From Acidobacteriota bacterium (GTDB taxonomy: Bacteria; Acidobacteriota; Terriglobia; Bryobacterales; Bryobacteraceae): a stretch of DNA of 64,000 bases. Numbering within the stretch: the first letter of the stretch is position 1; every line of letters starts with the position of its first letter. The notes beneath the pieces were generated by a model, which saw only the letters and a list, made by a program, of their open reading frames with translations, was not told the DNA's origin and did not search any database. The position numbers were made by a program, and so were the translations under genes. Of the stretch, positions 17,910-27,086 are shown piece after piece. The stretch spans positions 31,895-95,894 of the forward strand of contig JAPKZB010000086.1 of assembly GCA_026393985.1 (NCBI GenBank), read 5' to 3'.

Positions 17910-18150
17910 ACACTCGCTATTTAGGAATATCGGCAGACCGAGGGAGATTCTTTACAACAATTGCTGGTTTTCGTTCCGATACTCACCCTACTAAATTAGC
18001 AGGAAAGTACTGCCGATAGAGGAATCGAATTGCTGCTTCCCTGAATTCCTGAAACGCGTCATGATCGTAACGAGTCCCACTATGGCGAAACGGAAGACAT
18101 CTGTCCAAGGAACGGCATCCCGGCGCACTTCCTCTCGTCAAGGAGATCAT
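17910..18150. promoter_or_regulatory. Divergent intergenic region between barrel gene and DUF4139 gene
   Basis: A 241-base region of lower GC than its neighbours separates two divergent genes, so it must carry promoters in both directions. A good AGGAG ribosome site at 18141-18145 serves the GTG start at 18151. I could not identify convincing -35/-10 boxes on either strand. An open frame starting at ATG 18061 reads into the right-hand gene, but its first 30 residues look non-native. Confidence 0.5.
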
Positions 18151-20100
18151 GTGAAAAATAGTCTTGTTCCCGCGGTACTGGCGGCCACCTCTCTGGTCGC
18201 CGCCGAATTGCCCGTCAAGCGAGTCGTCCTCTATAAACATGGGGTCGGATACTTTGAACGCGCCGGCGAGGTGCCGAGCGGGCAAACCGCTCGGCTGGAG
18301 TTCAAGCCCAACGATATGAACGACGTTCTCAAGTCGCTGGTGGTTGACGAACAGGGCGGCGGGCGGGTTACCGGGGTTCGCTACGATTCGGCCAACCCGG
18401 CACAGAGTTCGCTCAACGTGGAAGCCGGGGTGGCGCTGGCGAAGTTCCTTGACGGGTTGCGCGGGGCCAAGGTGGATGTCGAGTTAGTGGCGGGCAGGAT
18501 ATCCGGGGCGATTGTCAGCGGGCGCGTCGTGCCATCGACGGACCAGAAGGCGCAGCAGGAGTTGCTCGTGCTGCTGACCGATGGCGGCGAGTTACGGACG
18601 CTCGACCTGGCCGGCGCGAATACGGTGCGGCTCACCGATCCGCTGCTGCAGTTGAAGCTGCGGGAGTATCTGCAGTCGATGGCGGGGCTGCGGACGCAGG
18701 AGCAGCGGGCGGTTTACATCGACGGCGAGTCGACGCGGGCGCGGCAGATTCGGGCCAGCTATCTGCTGCCGACCCCGATCTGGAAGTCGAGCTACCGGCT
18801 GATTCTCGGGGCGGCGCCGTTGCTTGAGGGCTGGGCGATCGTGGATAACACCACCGACAGCGACTGGTCCGGGATTACGCTCTCGCTCGTCTCGGGCAAG
18901 CCCGTGAGCTTCCAGAGCCGGCTTTATGCTCCGAAGTTTATCGAGCGGCCGTTTGCCGACCTGGCTGAGGAGCGGGCCGTGGCGCCGGAGCTTTACCGGG
19001 GAGCGATGGCCGGGAGTCCGCCGCCGGCCGCGATGGTGGCTCCGATGGTCAAGAGTAGGGCCGCGCGCCTGGACACGGCTGCGATGTTTGCCGAAGCGGC
19101 GCCGGCGCAGAGCAACGTGGCGGTGGAGACGACCGGCCGCGAACTCGGCGAACTGTTTGAATATGCCTTCGCCACGCCGGTGACGGTGAAAAAGAACGAA
19201 TCGGCTATGCTGCCGTTTCTCCAGCAGCCGGTGCAGGCCCGCAAGCTGCTGATCTACAGCGACGAAAGCCTGGCCAATCCGCGCACCGCCTCCGAGATCA
19301 CGAACAACACCGGCAAGACGCTCGATGGTGGGCCGATCACGGTATTCGACAACGGCGCCTACGCGGGCGAGGCGCTCGTGGAAACCGTCAAGGCAGGCGA
19401 CAGACGGCTGATTTCTTACGGTATCGACCTGGGGACGCGGATTACGACCAACTTCGATAGCGAAGAGCGGCAGGTGCGGGAGATCCGGGCTAGCCGGGGC
19501 GTTCTCATGGCCAAGGGGAGCCGGGAGGAGACCAAGACCTACACGATCAAGAACGTCGACCCGCGCGCCAAAACCCTCATCATTCAGCATCCGCTGCGCG
19601 CGGGCTACAAGCTGATCGGGGTCACCCCAGTCGAGAAGACCGCCACCGACTACCGTTTCGCGGTGGAGTTGAAGCCGAATGCCGAGCAGACGTTTACCGT
19701 CAAGGAGGAGTTCGTGGTCGAGCAGACCTACCTGCTCTCTTCCGATACGGCCGACCAGATTGAGATCTTCCTCCGGAACCCCACGCTGAGCCCGGCCGGC
19801 AAACAGGCGCTCGGCAAAATCCAGGCGCTCAAAGCGCAGATCGCCGCCGTCGTCCAGTCGATCCAGGCTAACCAGAGCCAGACCGCCGGTTTGGTGAAAG
19901 ACCAGGAGCGGCTGCGCGAGAACATCCGGTCTTTGAACTCGGTGACCGGACAGGAGCAGCAGGTGCAGCGCTATGCGCGGGATCTGGCCGAGCGCGAGAC
20001 GCGGATCGTGGCGCTGCGGGATCAACTGCAGGCTGAACAGCAGAAGAGGGCTGCGTTAGAATCGGAGCTGAATGCCTTCCTGGCAAACGTTACATTCTGA
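18151..20100 (+). CDS. Secreted DUF4139-domain protein
   Basis: Function unknown. GTG 18151 is chosen because it follows AGGAG at 18141-18145 and gives a signal peptide (LVPAVLAATSLVAAE); the 649-residue product would be exported. The N-terminal half carries the segment VVLYKHGVGYFERAG, typical of DUF4139-type mucoidy-inhibitor-like proteins. The middle has a beta-rich DUF4139 region around SSYRLILGAAPLLEGWAIVDN. The last 90 residues are a coiled coil rich in Gln, Arg and Glu. No operon partner shows its role. Confidence 0.75.
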   Translation: MKNSLVPAVLAATSLVAAELPVKRVVLYKHGVGYFERAGEVPSGQTARLEFKPNDMNDVLKSLVVDEQGGGRVTGVRYDSANPAQSSLNVEAGVALAKFLDGLRGAKVDVELVAGRISGAIVSGRVVPSTDQKAQQELLVLLTDGGELRTLDLAGANTVRLTDPLLQLKLREYLQSMAGLRTQEQRAVYIDGESTRARQIRASYLLPTPIWKSSYRLILGAAPLLEGWAIVDNTTDSDWSGITLSLVSGKPVSFQSRLYAPKFIERPFADLAEERAVAPELYRGAMAGSPPPAAMVAPMVKSRAARLDTAAMFAEAAPAQSNVAVETTGRELGELFEYAFATPVTVKKNESAMLPFLQQPVQARKLLIYSDESLANPRTASEITNNTGKTLDGGPITVFDNGAYAGEALVETVKAGDRRLISYGIDLGTRITTNFDSEERQVREIRASRGVLMAKGSREETKTYTIKNVDPRAKTLIIQHPLRAGYKLIGVTPVEKTATDYRFAVELKPNAEQTFTVKEEFVVEQTYLLSSDTADQIEIFLRNPTLSPAGKQALGKIQALKAQIAAVVQSIQANQSQTAGLVKDQERLRENIRSLNSVTGQEQQVQRYARDLAERETRIVALRDQLQAEQQKRAALESELNAFLANVTF

Positions 20101-20115
20101 GGCTCGGGAGCTGCC

Positions 20116-21075
20116 GTGCGCATTGCGCTGATCGGCTACGGCAGCGTTGGCCAGGCGTTCGCGCGGCTGCTCGCCGGGCAGCGAAAACGCTACCCGTTCC
20201 GGATCACCGCCATTCAGACGCGGAAGCATACTGCTTACGATCCGCAGGGCTTGCCGCTCGAGCCGGACTGGGGGCCGCCCGCTGCCGTGTCCGAGTTTCT
20301 CGACCGGGCCGAACCGGAGGTGGTCATCGAGATCACCTCTCTCAATCCGGTGGACGGCGAGCCGGCCATCAGCCACATCCGGGCGGCGTTCGCCCGCGGC
20401 TTGCCGGTTATCACGGCGAACAAAGGGCCGATCGCCCACGCCTATGCCGCGCTCCGCGCCGAGGCGGCCGCCCGCCACATTCTGTTCCGGTTTGAATCGA
20501 CGGTCATGGACGGCTCCCCCGTCTTCAACCTCGTCCGGAACAATCTGCCCGGGGTGACCATTCACGGCATAAGCGGAGTTTTGAACTCGACGACCAAGGT
20601 GGTGCTGGCGGAGATGGCGCGGGGGCGGTCGCTGGCTGAAGGCATCCGGCTGGCCCAACAGATGGGGATCGCCGAGGCTGATCCGGCCTATGACATCGAC
20701 GGCTGGGATTCGGCGGCGAAGACGGCCGCGCTGGCCAACGTGTTGCTCGACGCCGACGTCACGCCGCAGAGGGTGGACCGCGCCGGCATCGGGTCGATTA
20801 CGCCCGAGCAGATCCGGGCGGCGCAGGCGGCCGGGTGCGTCATCGCGCTCGTTAGCCGCGCCCGGCGGGAGGCCGACGGGTCCTTGACGCTGACCGCGCG
20901 GCCGGAATGGCTGCCGCAGGACGATCTGCTGGCCAACGTACAAGGCACCTCGAATGTCATCCTCCTGCACACCGATCTGATGGGAACGCAAGGCATCGTC
21001 TCGGTTAATCCGGGCGTGGAGCAAACCGCCTACGGACTGTTCGCCGATCTGGTCGATATCGCACAACAATTATGA
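20116..21075 (+). CDS. Homoserine dehydrogenase (short form without ACT domain)
   Basis: NAD(P)-dependent reduction of aspartate semialdehyde to homoserine in threonine/methionine synthesis. The start is GTG 20116, six bases after GGGAG; 319 residues. The nucleotide fold begins with ALIGYGSVGQAFA. The catalytic region contains TANKGPIAHAY and GVLNSTTKVVL, and the segment AEADPAYDIDGWDSAAK carries the Glu/Asp/Lys set typical of the family. The regulatory ACT domain of longer homologues is absent. The stop overlaps the next start (ATGA). A related dehydrogenase acting on another semialdehyde is possible but less likely. Confidence 0.88.
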   Translation: MRIALIGYGSVGQAFARLLAGQRKRYPFRITAIQTRKHTAYDPQGLPLEPDWGPPAAVSEFLDRAEPEVVIEITSLNPVDGEPAISHIRAAFARGLPVITANKGPIAHAYAALRAEAAARHILFRFESTVMDGSPVFNLVRNNLPGVTIHGISGVLNSTTKVVLAEMARGRSLAEGIRLAQQMGIAEADPAYDIDGWDSAAKTAALANVLLDADVTPQRVDRAGIGSITPEQIRAAQAAGCVIALVSRARREADGSLTLTARPEWLPQDDLLANVQGTSNVILLHTDLMGTQGIVSVNPGVEQTAYGLFADLVDIAQQL

Positions 21076-21866
21076 AAGTTCTCCGTTTTCTCCACCAAGG
21101 ACAGCTGCACGCCGGGGCGCTCACCGATGCCGGGGTGGTCGCTTTCCCTTCGAACGACCTGTTGGGTATGATCCAGTCGGGCCAGTGGCCCGCGATCAGC
21201 GGGCCGGCTATTGCGCTGGACGCGGTCACCCCGGTTCTGCCGTACGACGTGCCGCCTAAGATCTGGTGCATCGGGCTGAACTATCACTCGCACGCCGTCG
21301 ATATCAACGCGGTGCAGCCGGAGGAGCCGGGCAGCTTCATGAAGCCGGCTTCGTGCCTGTTTCCGCCTGAAGGCGAGATTGTGCTGCCGCCGCCGTCGGT
21401 GTCGAACGACGTAGACGCCGAAGGGGAGTTGGCGGTCGTGATCGGCAAGCCGGTCAAGGGGCTAGCCTCGCTTGCCGAGGCGCACGCGGCGATCTTCGGC
21501 TACACGACGACACTCGATTTGACCGCCCTCGACGTGCTGGCGAAAAACCCGCGCTACCTGACGCGGGCCAAGTCGATGGATACCTTCTTTACGTTCGGCC
21601 CGGTGATTGTGACCAAAGACGAGATCGCCGAAGTGGACGACCTCGAAGTGATCACGGAACACAACGGCGCGGTCTGGTCGCGGGACTTCGTGCGGAACAT
21701 GAAGCACCGTCCGCTTGAACTGGTGCGGTTCCATAGTCAAGCGATGACGCTTTATCCGGGCGACATTATTTCCACGGGCTGCCCGAAGGGCGCGCGCATC
21801 AAGTCGGGCGATACCGTGCGGGCGCGGATTGCCGGGGTCGGCACGCTGGGCGCCACGGTTCGCTAA
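21072..21866 (+). CDS. Fumarylacetoacetate hydrolase (FAH) family enzyme
   Basis: Metal-dependent C-C hydrolase, isomerase or decarboxylase of the FAH fold; 264 residues. The segment IWCIGLNYHSHAVD is followed by the metal-binding Glu pattern VDAEGELAVVIGKP and a C-terminal TLYPGDIISTGCPKGA, all conserved in the family. Such sequences act on diketo acids from aromatic or ureide breakdown, and the precise substrate cannot be set. Start and stop of the upstream dehydrogenase overlap, so the two are probably cotranslated. Confidence 0.85.
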   Translation: MKVLRFLHQGQLHAGALTDAGVVAFPSNDLLGMIQSGQWPAISGPAIALDAVTPVLPYDVPPKIWCIGLNYHSHAVDINAVQPEEPGSFMKPASCLFPPEGEIVLPPPSVSNDVDAEGELAVVIGKPVKGLASLAEAHAAIFGYTTTLDLTALDVLAKNPRYLTRAKSMDTFFTFGPVIVTKDEIAEVDDLEVITEHNGAVWSRDFVRNMKHRPLELVRFHSQAMTLYPGDIISTGCPKGARIKSGDTVRARIAGVGTLGATVR

Positions 21867-21877
21867 ACTTAGCTTCT

Positions 21878-22231
21878 ATGGCCTCGGCATTGCAGCGTTT
21901 TATTCTGTGGGACTACCCGCGCGCCTCCTGGCAGTACGATGTGGTGGTTCTGCTGATTGTCGCCTTCATTTTCTTCACGCCGCGTGAGTGGTTCCGGGAT
22001 CAACCGCGGGCGTCGTCGATTGTGCTGTTGCCGATTGCGGGAGCCGACGAGGTGTTCTATCTCGAACGGCAGCTGCTGGCTGATCTCGACGAGCCCGGCC
22101 GACTGGCCAAGGCGGGTGAACTTTTGAGGAACAAGGATGGCAAGAAGTTGGACGTACAGCGGGTAGAGCCTCTGTACAACTCCGAGAAAGAGATTATCGG
22201 CTTTGCCGCCTATACCCGTTTCCGCAAGTAG
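21878..22231 (+). CDS. Small single-span membrane protein, unknown function
   Basis: Not recognised. The protein has 117 residues. A hydrophobic span (VVVLLIVAFIFFTP) lies at about 22-35, after an N-terminal segment with FILWDYPRASWQYD, and the soluble C-terminal part is about 80 residues. Many acidobacterial genomes carry a similar small protein beside a LolA-like gene, but I cannot confirm that here. It lies 11 bases after the FAH gene and just before the LolA-like gene. Confidence 0.6.
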   Translation: MASALQRFILWDYPRASWQYDVVVLLIVAFIFFTPREWFRDQPRASSIVLLPIAGADEVFYLERQLLADLDEPGRLAKAGELLRNKDGKKLDVQRVEPLYNSEKEIIGFAAYTRFRK

Positions 22232-22269
22232 GAAACGGAGGTAACGGTTTATCCGTCCTAGTGAGTAAC

Positions 22270-22941
22270 ATGCGACCCTTTCTTCTGCTCTGCCTCGCCG
22301 TGGCCGGCCTCAGCGCCGCCGAAACGCTCGATCAGGTCCGCGCACGGATGGATAGCGCGGCGAATGCCTTTGTTTCGCTCACCGCCGATGTCGAGAAGGT
22401 CACCTACACTGCCGTGATCCGCGATAGGCAGACCGAATCGGGCACGTTTACCCTCAAAAAGGTAAAGGCCGGGGATCTGCGCGTGCGCATGGAGATCACC
22501 AAGCCCAACGTGAAGTCGATTGCGCTCAGCCGCAGCAAGTATGAGATGTACCTGCCGAACATCAAGACCGTGCAGGAGTTTGACCTCGGCAAGTACCGGA
22601 GCCTGGTGGATCAGTTTCTGCTGCTGGGCTTTGGCACGCCGACGCGGGAGCTGCTCAAAAGCTACGACATGAAAGTGCTGGGGGCGGAGACGCTCAATGG
22701 CAAAGCCACCACTCGAATTGAGCTGGTGCCGAAGGCGGCCGCGGTGCGCGAGCACCTGAAGCGCGTGGAGATGTGGATTCCAGCCAACGACGGCAACCCG
22801 GTGCAGCAGAAGTTCTACCAGCCGAGCGGCGACTATTTTTCGTCCGTCTACACGAATGTGAAGGTGAATCCTACCGTCGCGGACGCCGACCTGGCGCTGA
22901 ATCTGCCCAAGGGCACCAAGCGCGAATTCCCGCAGAAGTAA
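22270..22941 (+). CDS. LolA-like outer-membrane lipoprotein carrier/sorting protein
   Basis: Periplasmic protein; ATG 22270 gives a signal peptide (FLLLCLAVAGLSAAE) and 223 residues. GTG 22261, three codons upstream, is an alternative. The mature part begins with TLDQVRARMDSAANAFVSLTADVEKVTY and continues with beta strands (TESGTFTLKKVKAGDLRVRM). This is the LolA/LolB half-barrel pattern, which binds lipoprotein acyl chains. Length is near LolA. A different periplasmic lipid-binding role is possible because the family is broad. Confidence 0.7.
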   Translation: MRPFLLLCLAVAGLSAAETLDQVRARMDSAANAFVSLTADVEKVTYTAVIRDRQTESGTFTLKKVKAGDLRVRMEITKPNVKSIALSRSKYEMYLPNIKTVQEFDLGKYRSLVDQFLLLGFGTPTRELLKSYDMKVLGAETLNGKATTRIELVPKAAAVREHLKRVEMWIPANDGNPVQQKFYQPSGDYFSSVYTNVKVNPTVADADLALNLPKGTKREFPQK

Positions 22942-22986
22942 GCCGCCCCTTGCGGGAGTGCGGCCCGGGAAGGTACCGTTTGATAT

Positions 22987-23550
22987 ATGAATCGACGGCG
23001 TTTGCTGCAAGCCCTAGCAGCCACCCCAGCGCTGCTGCCGGCGCAGCAGATCAACCCTTCGCCTGACGAAAGCGCAGTCTTGAAGACCGACTCGCCGGAT
23101 GCGGCGGGCGAACCCGTCCGGCGGTTCTTCACAGCGGCGCAGTTTGCCACGCTGGGGGCGCTGGCTGACCGGATGGCGCCTTCGATGGCGGGCCGACCGG
23201 GGGCCAAAGAGGCCGAGACGGCTGCATTTTTAGATTTTCTTCTCGCCAGTTCGCCGCGGAGCCGCCAGACGCTCTACCAGCGGGGCCTCGATGGGCTCGA
23301 CCGCGCGGCCCGCGCCCGGCATCAGAAGGGTTTTGCGGAGTTGGGCGGCGCCGAGGCCGACGCGCTCCTGGCGCCGCTCAAAACGAAGTGGACCTACGCT
23401 CCGCCGGCCGACCCGCAGGCTGCCTTTTTGCGAGCTGCCAAGGCCGATATTCTGCGGGCCACCGCCAACTCGCGCGCCATGGCCGAGGCCAACGCGGCGG
23501 GCCGCCGCCGGGCCACCGGCTTGAATCCGTACTGGCATGTGATCGATTAG
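22987..23550 (+). CDS. Gluconate 2-dehydrogenase subunit 3-like protein (Tat-type signal)
   Basis: Small subunit of a membrane-bound GMC-type sugar or sugar-acid dehydrogenase. The 187 residues begin with a basic MNRRRLL signal followed by Ala/Leu and a PAQQ cleavage region, consistent with twin-arginine-type export. The mature part has the segment [20 protein letters not shown], characteristic of the subunit-3 family. Such subunits export their FAD-bearing partner to the periplasm; the partner GMC gene follows after 13 bases. An electron-accepting cytochrome follows that. Confidence 0.82.
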   Translation: MNRRRLLQALAATPALLPAQQINPSPDESAVLKTDSPDAAGEPVRRFFTAAQFATLGALADRMAPSMAGRPGAKEAETAAFLDFLLASSPRSRQTLYQRGLDGLDRAARARHQKGFAELGGAEADALLAPLKTKWTYAPPADPQAAFLRAAKADILRATANSRAMAEANAAGRRRATGLNPYWHVID

Positions 23551-23563
23551 CGAAACGAACCCA

Positions 23564-25156
23564 ATGGCAAATTTTGACCACGATGTCGTAATTATCGGCT
23601 CCGGCGCCTCGGGCGGCATGGCCGCGTATGTGCTGGCGCAGGCCGGGGTGAAGTGCCTGATGCTCGAAGCCGGCCCGATGGTGGACTTCACGCGCCACCG
23701 CTCGCTGAAGGCCGTTTATGATCTGCCGTTCCGTGGTTTTGGCGAACCGGGGCGCTTTCCGCACATTACGCAGGCTTCGGAGTTTGACGCCAACCTGTGG
23801 ATTGACGAGAAGAAGAACCCGTATACGCATCCGGAGAACGATCCCTACTACTGGGTGCGCATTCGCCTCGTAGGCGGCAAGACGCTGCGCTGGGGACGGG
23901 CCTCCTGGCGGCTGTCCGACTACGAGTTTAAGTGCAAGGATCACGACGGTTGGGGCGAGAACTGGCCGCTTTCGCTGGCTGATCTGGCGCCGTTCTACGA
24001 CCGCGTCGAGCCGCTGCTCCGCGTCTCGGGCCGCAATGAGGGCTGGGCGCAGATGCCGGATGGTAAACTGCTCGCCGATGAGTCGGTGGACTCGTTGAGT
24101 ATTCAGCGCTTCAACGCGAGCGCGAAGAAACTGGGCGTGCCGACGACCAAGCCGCGACGGGCGACCGGGACGCTGGCGAGTTCCGTGAATCTGCTGCTGC
24201 CGGTGGCGCAGGCGACCGGCAATCTGAAGATTGTGCCGAACGCCGTTGTGCGGGAGGTGGGCCTGGACCCGAAGACGGGTCTGGTCAACGCGGTCCACTA
24301 CATTGACCGGCGGTCCAAGCGCGAGTACACGGTGCCGGCCAAGGTGTTGCTGTTGGGTGCTTCGACGCTCGAATCGACCCGGCTGCTGTTGAACAGCAGG
24401 AGCCGGCAGTTTCCGGCGGGGCTGGCGAATTCGAGCGGGGTGCTGGGGCGCTATCTTTTCGACCAGTTTTATGTCAAGAACACGGTGACGGCGCTGGTGC
24501 CGGAGGCGCGGGGCGGCAAAGGCCCGCGGCATCTGATGGGCGGGGCCGGTTACGTGCCGCGGTTCACTAACCTCAAGCCGGGCAAGCCGGACAAGAAGTA
24601 TTTGCGGGGTTGGGCGTGGGACTTCGGCAGCGGGGGGACGCCTTCGCCGGAGCTGTTTCCGCAGTGGGGGGCCGAGTTGGCGCAGACGATGGCCGAGGTG
24701 CAGGGCGCGGGTTTTGCCATGACCACCATGGGGGAGAGTCTGCCGCGGTTTGAACACCGCATCACCATCCACCCGACCTTGCGGGACGATTGGGGCATTC
24801 CGGCGCCGCACATCGAACAGCGCTACACGGAAAACGAACACAACATGGCCAGGGACGCCATGGAGACCGGCGTTGCCTTATGCGAAGGGGCCGGTTTTGA
24901 AGTGCTGGCGGCGCACGCGCAGATGGTGCCGCCGGGCGAGTCGATCCATGAGCTCGGCACCTGCCGGATGGGAGCAGACCCGAAGAAGTCCGTGCTGAAC
25001 GCCTATAATCAGGCGCACGACGTGCGGAACCTGTTTGTGCTCGATGGCAGCGCGTTTCCAAGCGGCGGAGTGCAGAATCCGACCCTGACGATTATGGCGC
25101 TGACCATGCGGGCGAGCGAGTACCTCATCGAGCAGAAAAAACAGGGCAAAATATAA
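23564..25156 (+). CDS. GMC-family FAD-dependent oxidoreductase (large subunit)
   Basis: Flavoprotein of the glucose-methanol-choline family with 530 residues. The FAD loop [12 protein letters not shown] is at about 9-20. The segment [16 protein letters not shown] fits gluconate/fructose dehydrogenase large subunits. The C-terminal domain has [11 protein letters not shown] and [21 protein letters not shown], with the catalytic His/Asn region. It has no signal of its own, so export would depend on the preceding Tat-type subunit. Electrons would pass to the next gene product. The substrate is probably a sugar or sugar derivative but is not readable. Confidence 0.88.
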   Translation: MANFDHDVVIIGSGASGGMAAYVLAQAGVKCLMLEAGPMVDFTRHRSLKAVYDLPFRGFGEPGRFPHITQASEFDANLWIDEKKNPYTHPENDPYYWVRIRLVGGKTLRWGRASWRLSDYEFKCKDHDGWGENWPLSLADLAPFYDRVEPLLRVSGRNEGWAQMPDGKLLADESVDSLSIQRFNASAKKLGVPTTKPRRATGTLASSVNLLLPVAQATGNLKIVPNAVVREVGLDPKTGLVNAVHYIDRRSKREYTVPAKVLLLGASTLESTRLLLNSRSRQFPAGLANSSGVLGRYLFDQFYVKNTVTALVPEARGGKGPRHLMGGAGYVPRFTNLKPGKPDKKYLRGWAWDFGSGGTPSPELFPQWGAELAQTMAEVQGAGFAMTTMGESLPRFEHRITIHPTLRDDWGIPAPHIEQRYTENEHNMARDAMETGVALCEGAGFEVLAAHAQMVPPGESIHELGTCRMGADPKKSVLNAYNQAHDVRNLFVLDGSAFPSGGVQNPTLTIMALTMRASEYLIEQKKQGKI

Positions 25157-25159
25157 AGT

Positions 25160-25657
25160 ATGCGGATTGTTGTCTTCTTCGCCGTTCTGGTGGCGGGTTT
25201 TCTACTGGTTGCCCAGGTTCCGGCGCCGGGGACGGCGCCCGTCCAGCCTATCCCCTACAGCCACGCGCTGCACGCCGGAAAATTGCAGTTAAAATGCGGG
25301 ATGTGCCATGAAAACAAAGACCCGGGCGAGACCATGGGGCTGCCGGCGACGGCTAAGTGCATGACCTGTCACCAGGCGGTGAAGACGGATGCCGAGCCGA
25401 TTCAAAAGCTGAAAAGCTACTTTGACAGCAAGCGGGACGTGCCCTGGGTGCGGGTGTATCAGATTCCGGGTTATGTCTACTTTTCGCATCGCGCGCATAC
25501 CGAAGCGGGAGCGACCTGCCAGGAGTGTCATGGAACGGTGGCGACGAGTGAAGTTTTAAAGCGAGAAACCGATATATCTATGGGGGGCTGTATGACCTGC
25601 CACCGGCAGAAGAAAGCGCCTCTGAACTGTACTTTTTGTCACGACCATCAAAATTGA
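25160..25657 (+). CDS. Five-haem cytochrome c (c3/c7-like)
   Basis: Periplasmic or membrane-anchored multihaem cytochrome; 165 residues. An N-terminal hydrophobic segment (VVFFAVLVAGFLLVAQV) precedes the mature domain. Five CxxCH haem sites are visible: CGMCH, CMTCH, CQECH, CMTCH and CTFCH, with additional His residues in YSHALH and FSHRAH as likely distal ligands. The gene begins three bases after the GMC stop, so it is the probable electron acceptor. The classical gluconate or fructose dehydrogenase cytochrome subunit has three haems and a different fold; this replacement is noteworthy. Confidence 0.88.
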   Translation: MRIVVFFAVLVAGFLLVAQVPAPGTAPVQPIPYSHALHAGKLQLKCGMCHENKDPGETMGLPATAKCMTCHQAVKTDAEPIQKLKSYFDSKRDVPWVRVYQIPGYVYFSHRAHTEAGATCQECHGTVATSEVLKRETDISMGGCMTCHRQKKAPLNCTFCHDHQN

Positions 25658-25681
25658 GTTCACCTTCAGGCTCCGGTTCTC

Positions 25682-26689
25682 ATGATTCCTACTTCTTCCA
25701 CTTTTGTTCTCGCCTCGCTCGCCATCTCCCTGCTCTGTTGGGGGACGTGGGCCAATACCCAGAAAGCTGCCGGGAAATGGCGCTTTGAACTGTATTATCT
25801 GGATTTCGCGCTGGGGACGCTGCTCGCGGCGTTATTGGGGGCGTTTACACTTGGTTCGATGGGCGACGGTTTTTCGTTTGAAGACAATCTGGCCATTACC
25901 GGCAAGCGGCAGATGGTGCTGGCGGCGGTCAGTGGGGTGATCTTCAACCTGGGAAACATGCTGCTGGCGGCCTCGGTGAGTCTGGCGGGGTTGGCCGTGG
26001 GTTTTCCTTTGGCGCTCGGGATGGCCATGATCGTCAGTGTGACCTGGGCTCTGGTGGTGAGTCCGGCGGGTTCGGTGGGTCTGCAGGCGGGCGGCTTGGG
26101 CGTTATCTTCGCCTCCGTGCTTCTGGTGGCCTTGGCCCACCGGGGTCAGCGTCTGGAGGCGAGGGCGGGGAAGCGGCCAGACTCCGGATTGAAGGCGACC
26201 CTGCTGGCCGTTTTCGGGGGGACTCTGCTGGGCCTTTACCAGCCCACGCTATCCCAGAGCCGGACAGGCGATTTAGGCTTGGCGGCTTATGGCGCCACGG
26301 TATTTTTCTCCGTCGGCGTGCTGCTCAGCACGCTTTTGTTTAGCCTGTATTTTATGAACCTGCCGGTGCAGGGCGAGGCCGTGCCGCTCCGGCATTACTG
26401 GAAGAAACCGCACGGCCAGCACGTTTGGGGGCTGGCGGGCGGTGCGTTGTGGGCTTTCGGGGCGTTAGCCTTGGCCATTGCGGGAAGCGCGGCGCCCGAA
26501 TTCAAAGCCGGACCGGCCGTGACGCTCGCGATCCAGTACGGTAGTGGTTTGGTGGCCGCGCTTTGCGGGCTGCTGATCTGGAAAGAGTTTGCGGTGGCGT
26601 CGGGTGCGGTGCGGGTGCGCCTGATCCTGGGTTTGGTACTCTTTCTGGGCGGGGTACTATTGACTGCCTTTGGCCGCCAGACGGCGTAG
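25682..26689 (+). CDS. Ureide-permease/GRP-like multispan transporter
   Basis: Inner-membrane transporter with 335 residues and about ten hydrophobic segments arranged as two halves, the pattern of drug/metabolite-type carriers. The N-terminal motif LLCWGTWANTQKAAGKWRFELYY followed by LDFALGTLLAA resembles the ureide permease (UPS)/GRP sugar transporter branch. The solute is unknown: purine breakdown products or sugars are possible. It is 24 bases after the cytochrome gene and could be cotranscribed with the dehydrogenase operon, which would favour a sugar, but this is inference. Confidence 0.7.
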   Translation: MIPTSSTFVLASLAISLLCWGTWANTQKAAGKWRFELYYLDFALGTLLAALLGAFTLGSMGDGFSFEDNLAITGKRQMVLAAVSGVIFNLGNMLLAASVSLAGLAVGFPLALGMAMIVSVTWALVVSPAGSVGLQAGGLGVIFASVLLVALAHRGQRLEARAGKRPDSGLKATLLAVFGGTLLGLYQPTLSQSRTGDLGLAAYGATVFFSVGVLLSTLLFSLYFMNLPVQGEAVPLRHYWKKPHGQHVWGLAGGALWAFGALALAIAGSAAPEFKAGPAVTLAIQYGSGLVAALCGLLIWKEFAVASGAVRVRLILGLVLFLGGVLLTAFGRQTA

Positions 26690-26789
26690 TCCCGGTCGAC
26701 GGGGGCAATGGTACACTCAAGAAGATCGCCTCCTCGTTCACTTTTTGATTTGGAGGCTCCCTGGCGTTAACGGGCACTAGGAAAAACCA

Positions 26790-27086
26790 ATGGATAAACT
26801 GGCGCAAAACATACAAGAAGCATTTCTAAACAACGCGCGCAAAGATAAGACCTTTCTCACCATCTACTTAATGAGTGGCGTAAAGCTCTCCGGCCGCATC
26901 AAGAGCTTTGACAAGTACTCGGTGGTGCTCGAATCGAACAATCAGGAACAGCTGATTTTTAAGCACGCCATCTCCACGGTTGTCGTGTCCCGGCCCATGC
27001 ATTCCCATAGTGCGGTGGCTGCCCTGTCCACTTCCCCCGGCCCGGGAGGCTTCCCTGGTATGCCCGCAGAGTCAGCCGAAGTTTGA
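26790..27086 (+). CDS. hfq: RNA chaperone Hfq
   Basis: Sm-like hexameric RNA chaperone for sRNA-mRNA pairing. The protein has 98 residues. The Sm1 region (about 8-50) has [22 protein letters not shown]. The Sm2 motif FKHAIST matches the diagnostic YKHAIST of Hfq. A short Pro/Gly/Ser C-terminal tail follows. An AGGA site lies eight bases before ATG 26790. The hflX start TTG overlaps the hfq stop; hfq-hflX linkage is common in bacteria. The 100-base gap upstream probably contains its promoter, but no clear boxes were found. Confidence 0.96.
   Translation: MDKLAQNIQEAFLNNARKDKTFLTIYLMSGVKLSGRIKSFDKYSVVLESNNQEQLIFKHAISTVVVSRPMHSHSAVAALSTSPGPGGFPGMPAESAEV

Noticed and set aside
26728..26757. GCCTCC/GGAGGC pair upstream of hfq
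   Set aside because: A six-base stem with an 18-base loop is weak and likely chance in high-GC sequence, so it was not listed as a regulatory element.
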